Under the pieces are notes generated by a model. That model was not told where the DNA came from and ran no database searches. It saw only the letters and a program-made list of their open reading frames with translations. Of a DNA stretch of 10,922 nucleotides, positions 5,481 to 10,922 are shown piece by piece. How positions within the stretch are numbered: position 1 is the stretch's first letter; each line of letters begins with the position of its first letter. The DNA is from Candidatus Saccharibacteria bacterium UBA2112 (lineage in GTDB: Bacteria > Patescibacteriota > Saccharimonadia > Saccharimonadales > Saccharimonadaceae). Made by a program: the position numbers and the translations under genes. The stretch lies in NCBI GenBank assembly GCA_002331045.1, contig DCYK01000035.1:1-10922 (forward strand), written 5' to 3'.

Positions 5481-5825
5481 ATGCCACGGCGTAATAGCAA
5501 GGGTCGTCACAGGGGACATGCTCCCCTAGTGTTAAAACGGTGCCGATTGCCACAGCAGCAGCAAAGGGCACAGCGACGTCTCTCTGCCGAAGCTCTCGAG
5601 GTTGTCGAGCGCATGGATAGCGGAGACAGGTATCGATGGCAGCGTGCCTGCGGAAAGAAGGATAGCTTCACGGAGCAGAGGGCGGTCGAGCATGCAGAGG
5701 AACGAACGCGTATGTGTGGTGAGGAGATAGTGGCCTACCCATGTAGCTATGCGTTCTGTACCTTGCCGGATGGTGAATCTTCTTGGCACGTCGGACACTC
5801 CCCGCGACAGTTACAGGATCGATGA
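5481..5825 (+). CDS. Small Cys/His (zinc-ribbon-like) basic protein
   Basis: 114 aa. The start ATG 5481 is chosen for the strong GGAGGTGG (5468-5475) 5 nt upstream and a good promoter further up; upstream in-frame starts at 5349, 5397 and 5455 lack a ribosome site. The first 35 residues are strongly basic and Gln-rich. The core reads C57-GKK-SF then a charged helix (about 63-77), then AYPC (C88), C93, and WHVGH (H103, H106). This is the shape of small proteins with a C...K.F, helix, YxCxxC, WHxGH pattern seen in actinobacterial and phage genomes, probably a metal-binding fold. The insert between C93 and WH is longer than I recall for the family. The gene looks GC-richer than its flanks. Function unknown; a mobile or phage origin is possible. 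It ends in TGA. Confidence 0.65.
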   Translation: MPRRNSKGRHRGHAPLVLKRCRLPQQQQRAQRRLSAEALEVVERMDSGDRYRWQRACGKKDSFTEQRAVEHAEERTRMCGEEIVAYPCSYAFCTLPDGESSWHVGHSPRQLQDR

Positions 5826-5879
5826 GCTGCCGAAAAAAGGAGAAAATCACACTATCCCCCGTAGCGGGAATGAGCGTCG

Positions 5880-5918
5880 AGCAAAAGCTCCGCGTTCTCG
5901 CGCGGGGCTTTTGCTTTT
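5880..5918 (+). terminator. Rho-independent terminator
   Basis: 15-bp stem (5880-5894 / 5901-5915, one T-G pair), 6-nt loop and T4 ending at 5918. It lies 54 bp after the zinc-ribbon gene stop. Confidence 0.9.
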
Positions 5919-6002
5919 CTGGAGGGGCTCGGTCACACTTCGCAATCCCTCAGGTCTGACAACTTTCAGTCTCGAATCTCGGGATCAAATTCATTCACTC
6001 CT

Positions 6003-6045
6003 CAATTTAATAACCTCAGACACAGGGCCTGAGATTATTAAATTG
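6003..6045 (-). other. Long inverted repeat at the tRNA-Ser(CGA) 3' end
   Basis: Bases 6003-6019 pair with 6029-6045: 17 positions, all paired in minus-strand RNA because the single odd position (6014/6034) becomes G-U. The loop is 9 nt. The outer two pairs use the last two bases of the encoded CCA. There is no T-run after the stem, so a classical terminator is uncertain; it may be a processing or end-protecting hairpin. The rest of 5919-6002 shows nothing recognisable. Confidence 0.6.
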
Positions 6046-6131
6046 GCGGAGAGAGAGGGATTCGAACCCTCGATGAGTTGCCCCATACCGCTTTTCGAGA
6101 GCGGCCAGTTCAACCACTCCTGCATCTCTCC
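6044..6131 (-). tRNA. tRNA-Ser(CGA)
   Basis: 88 nt with encoded CCA. The acceptor is GGAGAGA with TCTCTCC and discriminator G. The anticodon stem CCGCT/AGCGG encloses CTCGAAA, giving anticodon CGA (reads UCG). It has a long variable arm and a T arm with TTCGAAT. It is the third serine isoacceptor in this window. Confidence 0.95.
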
Positions 6132-6153
6132 ATCTTAACTATTTTAACAGATG

Positions 6154-6702
6154 TCACTGTTTCCAAAATCGTGCGGTAAACTCCTCGAGCCCCATTGCCT
6201 TACGAACATACAATACATTCTCTTCCCGTCTCCTCTTGCGTACAAAATCCAGTTTATCGAGGAGCATGATAACGGGATAATTATCGGTTCTTACCTCGGC
6301 TGTTAAATCATGTCCAAGGTTATCTTCGTAATCGACGAAGGCTGTCAGGGCCGCAAGCGCAATTCCCCTACGGGTGTATTCTTGATCCACGGCTCCAGCA
6401 ATTTCATATGCTCCGGTAATTTCTGCGTCCGGTACAGCCGTACCAAAGCCAACTAGGGTATCGTTGACCCGCATCCCAACAAGGCGCATGTCATCATCAT
6501 GTCGTTCACCACGGAGTCTTTTCTCGAATTCTTCGTAATGATTTGCATTGACAAAACCACCAGATGCAAAGTGATCTCTATTTCTTTCAAAAAGTCCCTT
6601 TAATTCAGGGAGATCTGCTGTAGTGAGATCACTCACTTCAACATCTTCTGGGGCGAGCCTGTCAAGTGTCTTGTGAGGCATGCCTTCAGAGTGAATACTC
6701 AT
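6154..6702 (-). CDS. GNAT-family N-acetyltransferase
   Basis: 182 aa from ATG 6702. Cytoplasmic acetyl-CoA-dependent transferase of the GNAT fold, resembling the RimJ/RimL group. Visible features: an N-terminal strand-helix unit beginning VEVSDLTTADLPELKGLF (21-38), a central strand LVGFGTAV (83-90), and motif A AVDQEYTRRGIALAAL (104-119) with RRGIA as the pyrophosphate-binding turn. Then come VRTDNYPVIMLLDKLDFVR (137-155), the usual motif B helix with Asn and the LGF-like loop, and a closing basic strand. Substrate unknown. The longer start at ATG 6711 overlaps the -10 hexamer and cannot be in the transcript; ATG 6702 is 7 nt after it, pointing to a leaderless mRNA. It diverges from the HIT gene. 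Confidence 0.85.
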   Translation of the reverse strand: MSIHSEGMPHKTLDRLAPEDVEVSDLTTADLPELKGLFERNRDHFASGGFVNANHYEEFEKRLRGERHDDDMRLVGMRVNDTLVGFGTAVPDAEITGAYEIAGAVDQEYTRRGIALAALTAFVDYEDNLGHDLTAEVRTDNYPVIMLLDKLDFVRKRRREENVLYVRKAMGLEEFTARFWKQ

Positions 6703-6709
6703 GTTAAAC

Positions 6710-6738
6710 ATACTAACACGTTTATGCTAAAATGTCAA
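6710..6738 (-). promoter_or_regulatory. Strong promoter of the GNAT gene
   Basis: On the minus strand: perfect TTGACA (6738-6733), a 17-nt spacer ending in TGT, then TAGTAT (6715-6710). It ends 7 nt before ATG 6702. Confidence 0.75.
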
Positions 6739-6760
6739 TTATAAACAGAGGTAAAACAGC

Positions 6761-6769
6761 TGGTATAAT
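6761..6769 (+). promoter_or_regulatory. Extended -10 promoter of the HIT gene
   Basis: TGG plus TATAAT (6764-6769), 6 nt before ATG 6776, with no ribosome binding site. It lies back to back with the GNAT promoter. Confidence 0.6.
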
Positions 6770-6775
6770 AAAAAC

Positions 6776-7168
6776 ATGTCAGACTCACTGTTTACTAGGA
6801 TCATCAAAGGCGAAATCCCAAGCCACAAGATTTATGAGGACGCAGATACCTATGCGTTTCTGGATATTCACCCAATAGTTGAAGGTCACACCCTCGTCAT
6901 TCCAAAAAAGCAGGTGGAATTTGTTTGGGACCTTGAAGATAGGGATTACCACTGTTTAATGACAAGTGTCAAAAAAGTAGCACGACATCTGCGCAGCACT
7001 CTGGGTGTTCCCTATGTTGGTGTACAGATAGTTGGCGTCGATGTACCACATGCTCACGTGCAGCTCATCCCTTTCACCGACCCAAAGGATTATCATAACC
7101 GTGCCGATATGAGTGCTGAACCGGATCATGCAGCGTTAGCTGCCCTTGCGCAAAAAATCGCTCTATAG
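6776..7168 (+). CDS. HIT (histidine triad) family nucleotide-binding protein
   Basis: 130 aa, the usual length for HINT-type proteins. The family hydrolyses or transfers nucleotides (AMP-lysine, dinucleotide polyphosphates, adenylated compounds) through a histidine nucleophile in the cytoplasm. Seen here: SLFTRIIKGEIPSHKIYED (4-22), the standard N-terminal hallmark; YAFLDIHPIVEGHTLVIPKK (26-45); and the triad region VPHAHVQLIPF (90-100). The triad reads H92-A-H94-V-Q96, so the third His is Gln. The middle His (nucleophile in HINT) is retained. HxHxQ is the arrangement of GalT-type uridylyltransferases, but this protein's length and other motifs are HINT-like. Substrate unknown. Confidence 0.93.
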   Translation: MSDSLFTRIIKGEIPSHKIYEDADTYAFLDIHPIVEGHTLVIPKKQVEFVWDLEDRDYHCLMTSVKKVARHLRSTLGVPYVGVQIVGVDVPHAHVQLIPFTDPKDYHNRADMSAEPDHAALAALAQKIAL

Positions 7169-7281
7169 GACGCTAGGAGCGTGCTGGGGCCATTTTTATT
7201 GGCGCAGACAAGCCCTTTTCCTTCTTCGTCGTATTCCATGCTTATGGACAATGTGAGGTTGTATATACTGATGACATAGAA

Positions 7282-7310
7282 TTGACAAATAATACAGCTT
7301 ATGCTACTAT
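7282..7310 (+). promoter_or_regulatory. Near-consensus promoter of the small His-rich protein
   Basis: Perfect TTGACA (7282-7287), a 17-nt spacer ending in TGC, then TACTAT (7305-7310). The predicted start near 7317 leaves a leader of about 20 nt. The leader has no Shine-Dalgarno. The interval 7169-7281 shows no gene and no convincing terminator for the HIT gene. Confidence 0.75.
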
Positions 7311-7336
7311 GATGAAGTAACCTAATCAAAATAAAT

Positions 7337-7657
7337 ATGTTCACCACACTTTTTCAACGAATTCTTATCGGTCTCGGCATTGTTGTTGCTCTTGGTATCT
7401 TGGTACATGATACCAAGTTCGACAAGGCATTTGCCCTTGCTCTACCAGCAGTCACGGCGGCTATCGGCGCAGGGTCTCATGCCTTTGACTTTAGTGGACA
7501 TGCCCACACGCATGTAGAGCGTGCTTCGTTATCACATGCTTTTGCAACCATCCCACGTGCGCAACCGCGTGATGATTACCGAAAATACAATCTAGAGAAG
7601 TACTTTGGTCGCAATAGCTACTTTGGCAGTAGCGGCGTTATCTGGCCGCACGCATAG
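7337..7657 (+). CDS. Small membrane-anchored protein of unknown function
   Basis: 106 aa. One hydrophobic segment near the N-terminus (about 8-24, ILIGLGIVVALGILV) could be a membrane anchor or uncleaved signal; a second weakly hydrophobic Ala-rich stretch lies at about 31-46. A His-containing segment follows (HAFDFSGHAHTHVERASLSH, 48-67), with the HAHTH cluster suggesting possible metal binding. The tail is rich in Tyr, Arg, Phe and Gly. I do not recognise the family. Its promoter is one of the best in the window, so expression is expected. It converges with valS, with only 6 bp between stop codons and no terminator visible. Confidence 0.7.
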   Translation: MFTTLFQRILIGLGIVVALGILVHDTKFDKAFALALPAVTAAIGAGSHAFDFSGHAHTHVERASLSHAFATIPRAQPRDDYRKYNLEKYFGRNSYFGSSGVIWPHA

Positions 7658-7663
7658 AGACGA

Positions 7664-10216
7664 CTATTCGAGGACATTCAACTCGTGCTCAAGTCGTGTG
7701 ATGAGTGCTCTCTTTTCATCGAGCTGTCTATGTGTCTCTTCGACTAAGTGTTCGGGCGCCTTGGCAATATAGTTAGGGTTTTCGAGGCGCGCAGATAGCG
7801 TGCCCACCTCTTCCTTCGCTTGTCCTAAGCGACGTTCGAGATTGGTCTGGTGCTCATACAGTGTCTCTTCATCGATATCTAACCAGGCTTCGCGATTGCT
7901 TGCCGCGAGGCGTAGGCCTTGTGGCTGATCAGATTGTTCGATAGTCCCGAGCCTCGCCAGCCATACAATGAGATCGCTGTTATCGTGGATGAGCGAGTCG
8001 TTCTGGTAGAGCATGGTGTAGCGTTTTCCGGGAGGTAACTCGCTGAGAACGTACCTTGTTTCAACAACGAGCTTTTGTAGCTGTTCAAATTCCCCTGCTG
8101 CAATGTCATCGTATTGTGGCTTTTCTGGCCAGTGGCTCTGAGCCAAAAGTTCACCCGTATGCCATTCGAGTGTTTGCCAGATCGCCTCGGTAACAAAAGG
8201 TACGAATGGATGAGTAATGCGCAGTACGGTATCAAGTACCCAGCCAAGTAGCTGAGAATTAGATTGTTTTTTGCTTGCCTCAATATACCAATCAGCAACA
8301 TCATCCCATACAACATGGTAGACTGTCTCACTTGCCTCGGCAAAGCGGTACTCTTCTATTTGCTGCGAAATCGTGTCGGCTGCCTTATTTAGGCGATTAA
8401 CAATCCAGTGATCTGCTAGGCTGGTAGGAATTGGTTTTGCCAGTTCAAAGTCTTCTGGCAAGGCACCCTCAATATAGCGAGCGATATTCCACAGTTTATT
8501 GCAGAAATTTCGTCCTGTGACAACGCGAGATTCACCGAAGGCCTGATTTTGACCGGCACTTCGGCTAGTGACGAGTCCTAGGCGTAGGGCATCTGAACCG
8601 TAGGCAATAACCATATCCATAGGATTAATAACGTTACCCTTACTCTTGCTCATCTTTTGGCCTTTTTCATCGAGAACAAGTCCATGCAGGTAGACATCTT
8701 TAAATGGTACTGTGTCGGTTGTGTATAGACCAAACATAATCATGCGAGATACCCATGGAAAAAGAATGTCGTACCCCGTCTCCATGACACTGAGGGGGTA
8801 GTATTTTGCTAACTCCCCTTCTTCTAGATAATCGGTCGTAACAAATGGCCACTGGCCGCTTGAAAACCATGTATCAAATGTATCTTCTTCACGTACATAT
8901 GTTGTACCATTTACATCGATAGTTTCTTGGTCTACTCTGTCGTCAAAGATCCAGTCATTCGGGTCATTACTGTTCTGAAAGGCCGGAATTGGTATACCCC
9001 ATGGTATTTGTCGACTGAGATTCCAGTCGTGAATGTTCTCGAGATAGTTGAGCAGAGCAGCCTTCTTGCTGGCCGGGTAAAAAGTAATCTCATCAGCCTT
9101 GATCGCTTCGATAGCACGTAGTGCAAGTGGTTTCATCTTGAGGAACCATTGTTCCTTGATGAGCGGCTGGATCGGCAAACCACTTTTGTAGTCATACCCA
9201 ACGGAATGCTCGATTTCCTCTTCGCCACGACGTAATTCAGCTGCCTCGAGTGTAGCAAGGATTTTCTTGCGGGCATCTGCAACCTCTAGACCTGCGAATT
9301 CTGGAGGAACATTGATCATCTTGCCATCGTAATCGATGACTTGGAGACGCGGTAGATTGTGTCGCTCGCCTATTTCGAAGTCGTTAGGATCGTGGGCAGG
9401 CGTGACTTTGACGGCACCTGTGCCGAATGCTGGATCAACATGTTCATCTGCAATGACGGGGATCTCACGTTGCGTGAGGGGTACCATAACGTGTGATCCA
9501 ATCAGGTATTTATACCGTTCATCATCAGGGTGAACAGCAATGGCTGTGTCACCTAGTAATGTCTCGGGACGTGTGGTCGCGACGACAATTTCAGCGACAT
9601 GGTCAATGACAGGGTAGGCAATCTTCCACAGAGTCCCCTTTTCTGTTTTGTGCGTTACTTCGATATCAGCGTAACCGGTCTGGTATTTCGTACTGTAATT
9701 CACGATACGCTCACCCCTGTAAATGAGTCCCTCGTCCCATAGTTTCTTGAATGTTTTATATGCTCTATTGACCACCTTTTTATCGAGCGTATAGACAAGA
9801 TCATTCCAAGATACGCTGGCACCAAGTGCACGAATCTGTGATTCGGTGTTGTGACGATGCATGTTTACAAAGTCGCGGACATTTGCGTAGTTCTCTTCCC
9901 TGCTGAAATCAAAACGTGACTTTCCGTCCTTTTCGAGCTCGCGTTCGTATACCACCCATGTTTCCAGACCGGCATGATCTTCGCCGGGAATATAAACGAC
10001 ATCTCTCCCCTGCATGCGGTAATAACGGGTAAGGGTGTCCTCGAGGCCAATGGTGAGCGCATGGCCGATATGGAGATTCCCATTAGCGTTAGCAGGGGGC
10101 ATAACGATACTATAGGGCTCTCCCCTACCGCTTGGTTTAAAGGCGTCTGCTGTCTCCCACATCTGATAAATTGTAGGTTCGAATTCTTGTGGATTGTAGG
10201 TCTTTCCAAGCTTCAT
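7664..10216 (-). CDS. valS: Valyl-tRNA synthetase
   Basis: 850 aa, complete. Class I synthetase charging tRNA-Val with valine in the cytoplasm. Order of features: N-terminal YNPQEFEPTIYQMWE; signature HIGH at 49-52 within NGNLHIGHAL; the CP1 editing domain with TTRPETLLGDTAIAVHPDD (214-232); HDWNLSRQIPWGIPIP (396-411) at the valine site, where many bacterial enzymes have a WCISRQ..WGH form; DTWFSSGQWPF (448-458); KMSKS at 521-525; then the anticodon-binding helical domain. The C-terminal 65 residues form a Leu/Glu-rich coiled-coil arm typical of ValRS. The start ATG has AGAAGG about 13 nt upstream, a loose ribosome site. Confidence 0.97.
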   Translation of the reverse strand: MKLGKTYNPQEFEPTIYQMWETADAFKPSGRGEPYSIVMPPANANGNLHIGHALTIGLEDTLTRYYRMQGRDVVYIPGEDHAGLETWVVYERELEKDGKSRFDFSREENYANVRDFVNMHRHNTESQIRALGASVSWNDLVYTLDKKVVNRAYKTFKKLWDEGLIYRGERIVNYSTKYQTGYADIEVTHKTEKGTLWKIAYPVIDHVAEIVVATTRPETLLGDTAIAVHPDDERYKYLIGSHVMVPLTQREIPVIADEHVDPAFGTGAVKVTPAHDPNDFEIGERHNLPRLQVIDYDGKMINVPPEFAGLEVADARKKILATLEAAELRRGEEEIEHSVGYDYKSGLPIQPLIKEQWFLKMKPLALRAIEAIKADEITFYPASKKAALLNYLENIHDWNLSRQIPWGIPIPAFQNSNDPNDWIFDDRVDQETIDVNGTTYVREEDTFDTWFSSGQWPFVTTDYLEEGELAKYYPLSVMETGYDILFPWVSRMIMFGLYTTDTVPFKDVYLHGLVLDEKGQKMSKSKGNVINPMDMVIAYGSDALRLGLVTSRSAGQNQAFGESRVVTGRNFCNKLWNIARYIEGALPEDFELAKPIPTSLADHWIVNRLNKAADTISQQIEEYRFAEASETVYHVVWDDVADWYIEASKKQSNSQLLGWVLDTVLRITHPFVPFVTEAIWQTLEWHTGELLAQSHWPEKPQYDDIAAGEFEQLQKLVVETRYVLSELPPGKRYTMLYQNDSLIHDNSDLIVWLARLGTIEQSDQPQGLRLAASNREAWLDIDEETLYEHQTNLERRLGQAKEEVGTLSARLENPNYIAKAPEHLVEETHRQLDEKRALITRLEHELNVLE

Positions 10217-10239
10217 ACGCTTTCTCTACCTTCTCTCTT

Positions 10240-10265
10240 ATGTTCTGATAATACTATCAGAACAT
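10240..10265. promoter_or_regulatory. 11-bp inverted repeat over the valS promoter
   Basis: Perfect 11-bp arms (10240-10250 and 10255-10265) around ATAC. On the minus strand the centre contains TGA plus TAGTAT (10259-10251), a candidate extended -10 for valS. A bound repressor would cover the promoter; alternatively a transcript starting further upstream would form a stable hairpin in the leader. Confidence 0.5.
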
Positions 10266-10266
10266 T

Positions 10267-10278
10267 ATTATGCATAAT
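10267..10278. repeat. 12-bp perfect palindrome next to the valS inverted repeat
   Basis: ATTATGCATAAT is identical on both strands and begins one base after the 11-bp inverted repeat ends. It lies in the divergent valS/FemAB intergenic region. Two CACGTG palindromes (10282-10287 and 10327-10332) follow in the same interval. No gene is seen from 10217 to 10383. Confidence 0.45.
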
Positions 10279-10371
10279 TTTCACGTGTAAAGACAGATTT
10301 TATGATTTTTGCAAGCACAGCTTTTTCACGTGAGGCTTCTTCTCTATTAGTATAGCATAGCCATATCGTTG

Positions 10372-10377
10372 TATAAT
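10372..10377 (+). promoter_or_regulatory. -10 box of the FemAB-type gene
   Basis: TATAAT ending 6 nt before ATG 10384, with no ribosome binding site and no -35 consensus. It predicts a leaderless mRNA. Confidence 0.5.
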
Positions 10378-10383
10378 CAGATC

Positions 10384-10922
10384 ATGATTTCGCTCACGAC
10401 ATGTGACAACAGAGAAGAATGGGATAACTTCGTTCTAGAGCAGGGGGGGCATCCACTACAATTATGGGGTTGGGGGCAGACCAAAGAGCGGCATGGCTGG
10501 AAAGCTGAGCGACTGATAGCTCTGGACATGAACGACAGGTCTATCGGGGGAGTGCAGTTACTGATACGTCGTTTACCGGGCCCATTTCGTGCATTGGTAT
10601 ACGTACCACGCGGTCCGGTAGGGGACATGCGGTATACGGCCAGTGTTTTGGACGCCCTTGCAAATCACGCTAAATCTCGCCACGGTGCTGTGGCGGTGAG
10701 TATAGAGCCTGACTGGGCCGAGCTGCCGGTCTTACCGGATGGATGGAGAAAAGCAGAAAACACTATCTTGATTCCTCATACACTCATTCTTGATCTGCAT
10801 CAATCCGAAGAAAAACTACTAGCACCTATGAGTAAAAAGACTCGGCAATACATTCGTAAGTCTAGTAATGAAAAAAGCATCGAGATCCGCCAGGTCAAGG
10901 AGCGGGAGGAGTTAGAGAAGTG
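10384..10922 (+). CDS. FemAB/FemX-type peptidoglycan bridge aminoacyltransferase, 5' part
   Basis: First 179 codons, running off the window. The FemABX family adds amino acids from aminoacyl-tRNA to the lipid II stem peptide at the cytoplasmic membrane; some relatives modify other acceptors. Recognised by WDNFVLEQGGHPLQLWGWGQ (13-32), the family's opening motif; YVPRGPVGD (79-87), the Y-x-P-R-G-P hallmark; and TLILDLHQSEEKLLAPMSKK (139-158) followed by TRQYIRKS, the K-x-R-xx-I-R-K segment seen in family members. It is a GNAT-fold protein; the second GNAT domain and any coiled-coil arm lie beyond the window. The number of residues added and the acceptor cannot be told from this half. It is divergent from valS. 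Confidence 0.88.
   Translation, partial: MISLTTCDNREEWDNFVLEQGGHPLQLWGWGQTKERHGWKAERLIALDMNDRSIGGVQLLIRRLPGPFRALVYVPRGPVGDMRYTASVLDALANHAKSRHGAVAVSIEPDWAELPVLPDGWRKAENTILIPHTLILDLHQSEEKLLAPMSKKTRQYIRKSSNEKSIEIRQVKEREELEK

Noticed and set aside
1430..5825. Possibility that TGA encodes glycine (code 25)
   Set aside because: lysA and the zinc-ribbon gene stop at TGA exactly where their families end, and no gene needs an internal TGA.
5749..6138. Plus-strand ORF across the zinc-ribbon gene end and tRNA-Ser(CGA)
   Set aside because: It overlaps a real gene in another frame, a terminator and the antisense of a tRNA; EREGFEPS is a known tRNA-shadow peptide.
7126..7347. Minus-strand ORF between the HIT gene and the His-rich gene
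   Set aside because: It overlaps the ends of both neighbours, has no start signal, and the sequence is not recognisable.
10217..10383. T-box riboswitch upstream of valS
   Set aside because: The likely leader is only about 27 nt and lacks the conserved T-box sequence and an antiterminator/terminator pair.
10377..10628. Minus-strand ORF inside the FemAB-type gene
   Set aside because: It is a shadow of a clearly recognisable plus-strand coding sequence.

Overview
The window looks like chromosome from a small-genome bacterium of the Candidate Phyla Radiation type, most likely Saccharibacteria (TM7). This is an inference from gene content and style: short dense genes, a solitary prepilin, an lmo0937-type mini membrane protein, a FemAB-type transferase, and a valyl-tRNA synthetase with the variant WNLSRQIPWG active-site segment. 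No marker gene settles the phylum. TGA acts as a stop codon in lysA and in the zinc-ribbon gene, so the TGA-as-glycine code of Gracilibacteria/Absconditabacteria does not apply.

Layout. Bases 1-106 are the 3' end of a ComF-type phosphoribosyltransferase. Bases 142-390 hold tRNA-Ser(TGA) and tRNA-Ser(GCT). Next come about 190 bp rich in hairpins, ending in a second copy of the tRNA-Ser(GCT) 3' end. A TraB/TIKI-like protein follows (655-1338). lysA (minus) and a type IV prepilin (plus) diverge from one symmetric promoter near 2708. A 48-aa membrane peptide and a 277-aa two-TM protein follow. A perfect bidirectional terminator separates the latter from a convergent TauE/TSUP transporter. Then come tRNA-Arg(GCG) (minus), a small Cys/His zinc-ribbon-like gene, tRNA-Ser(CGA) (minus), a divergent GNAT/HIT pair, a small His-rich membrane protein, a complete valS (minus) and the 5' part of a FemAB-type gene.

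Genes mostly stand alone, each with its own promoter, rather than in operons. The clearest shared functions are translation (four tRNAs, valS) and the cell envelope (prepilin, membrane proteins, FemAB). LysA consumes meso-DAP, a peptidoglycan precursor.

The strongest unexpected pattern is in the promoters. At least seven genes have a TATAAT-like -10 box ending only 6-8 nt before the ATG, which predicts leaderless mRNAs. A few other genes have a conventional leader. The lysA/prepilin pair shares a mirror-symmetric promoter in which each -10 sits at the other's -35 position. I found no CRISPR array, insertion sequence or clear multi-gene defence system.
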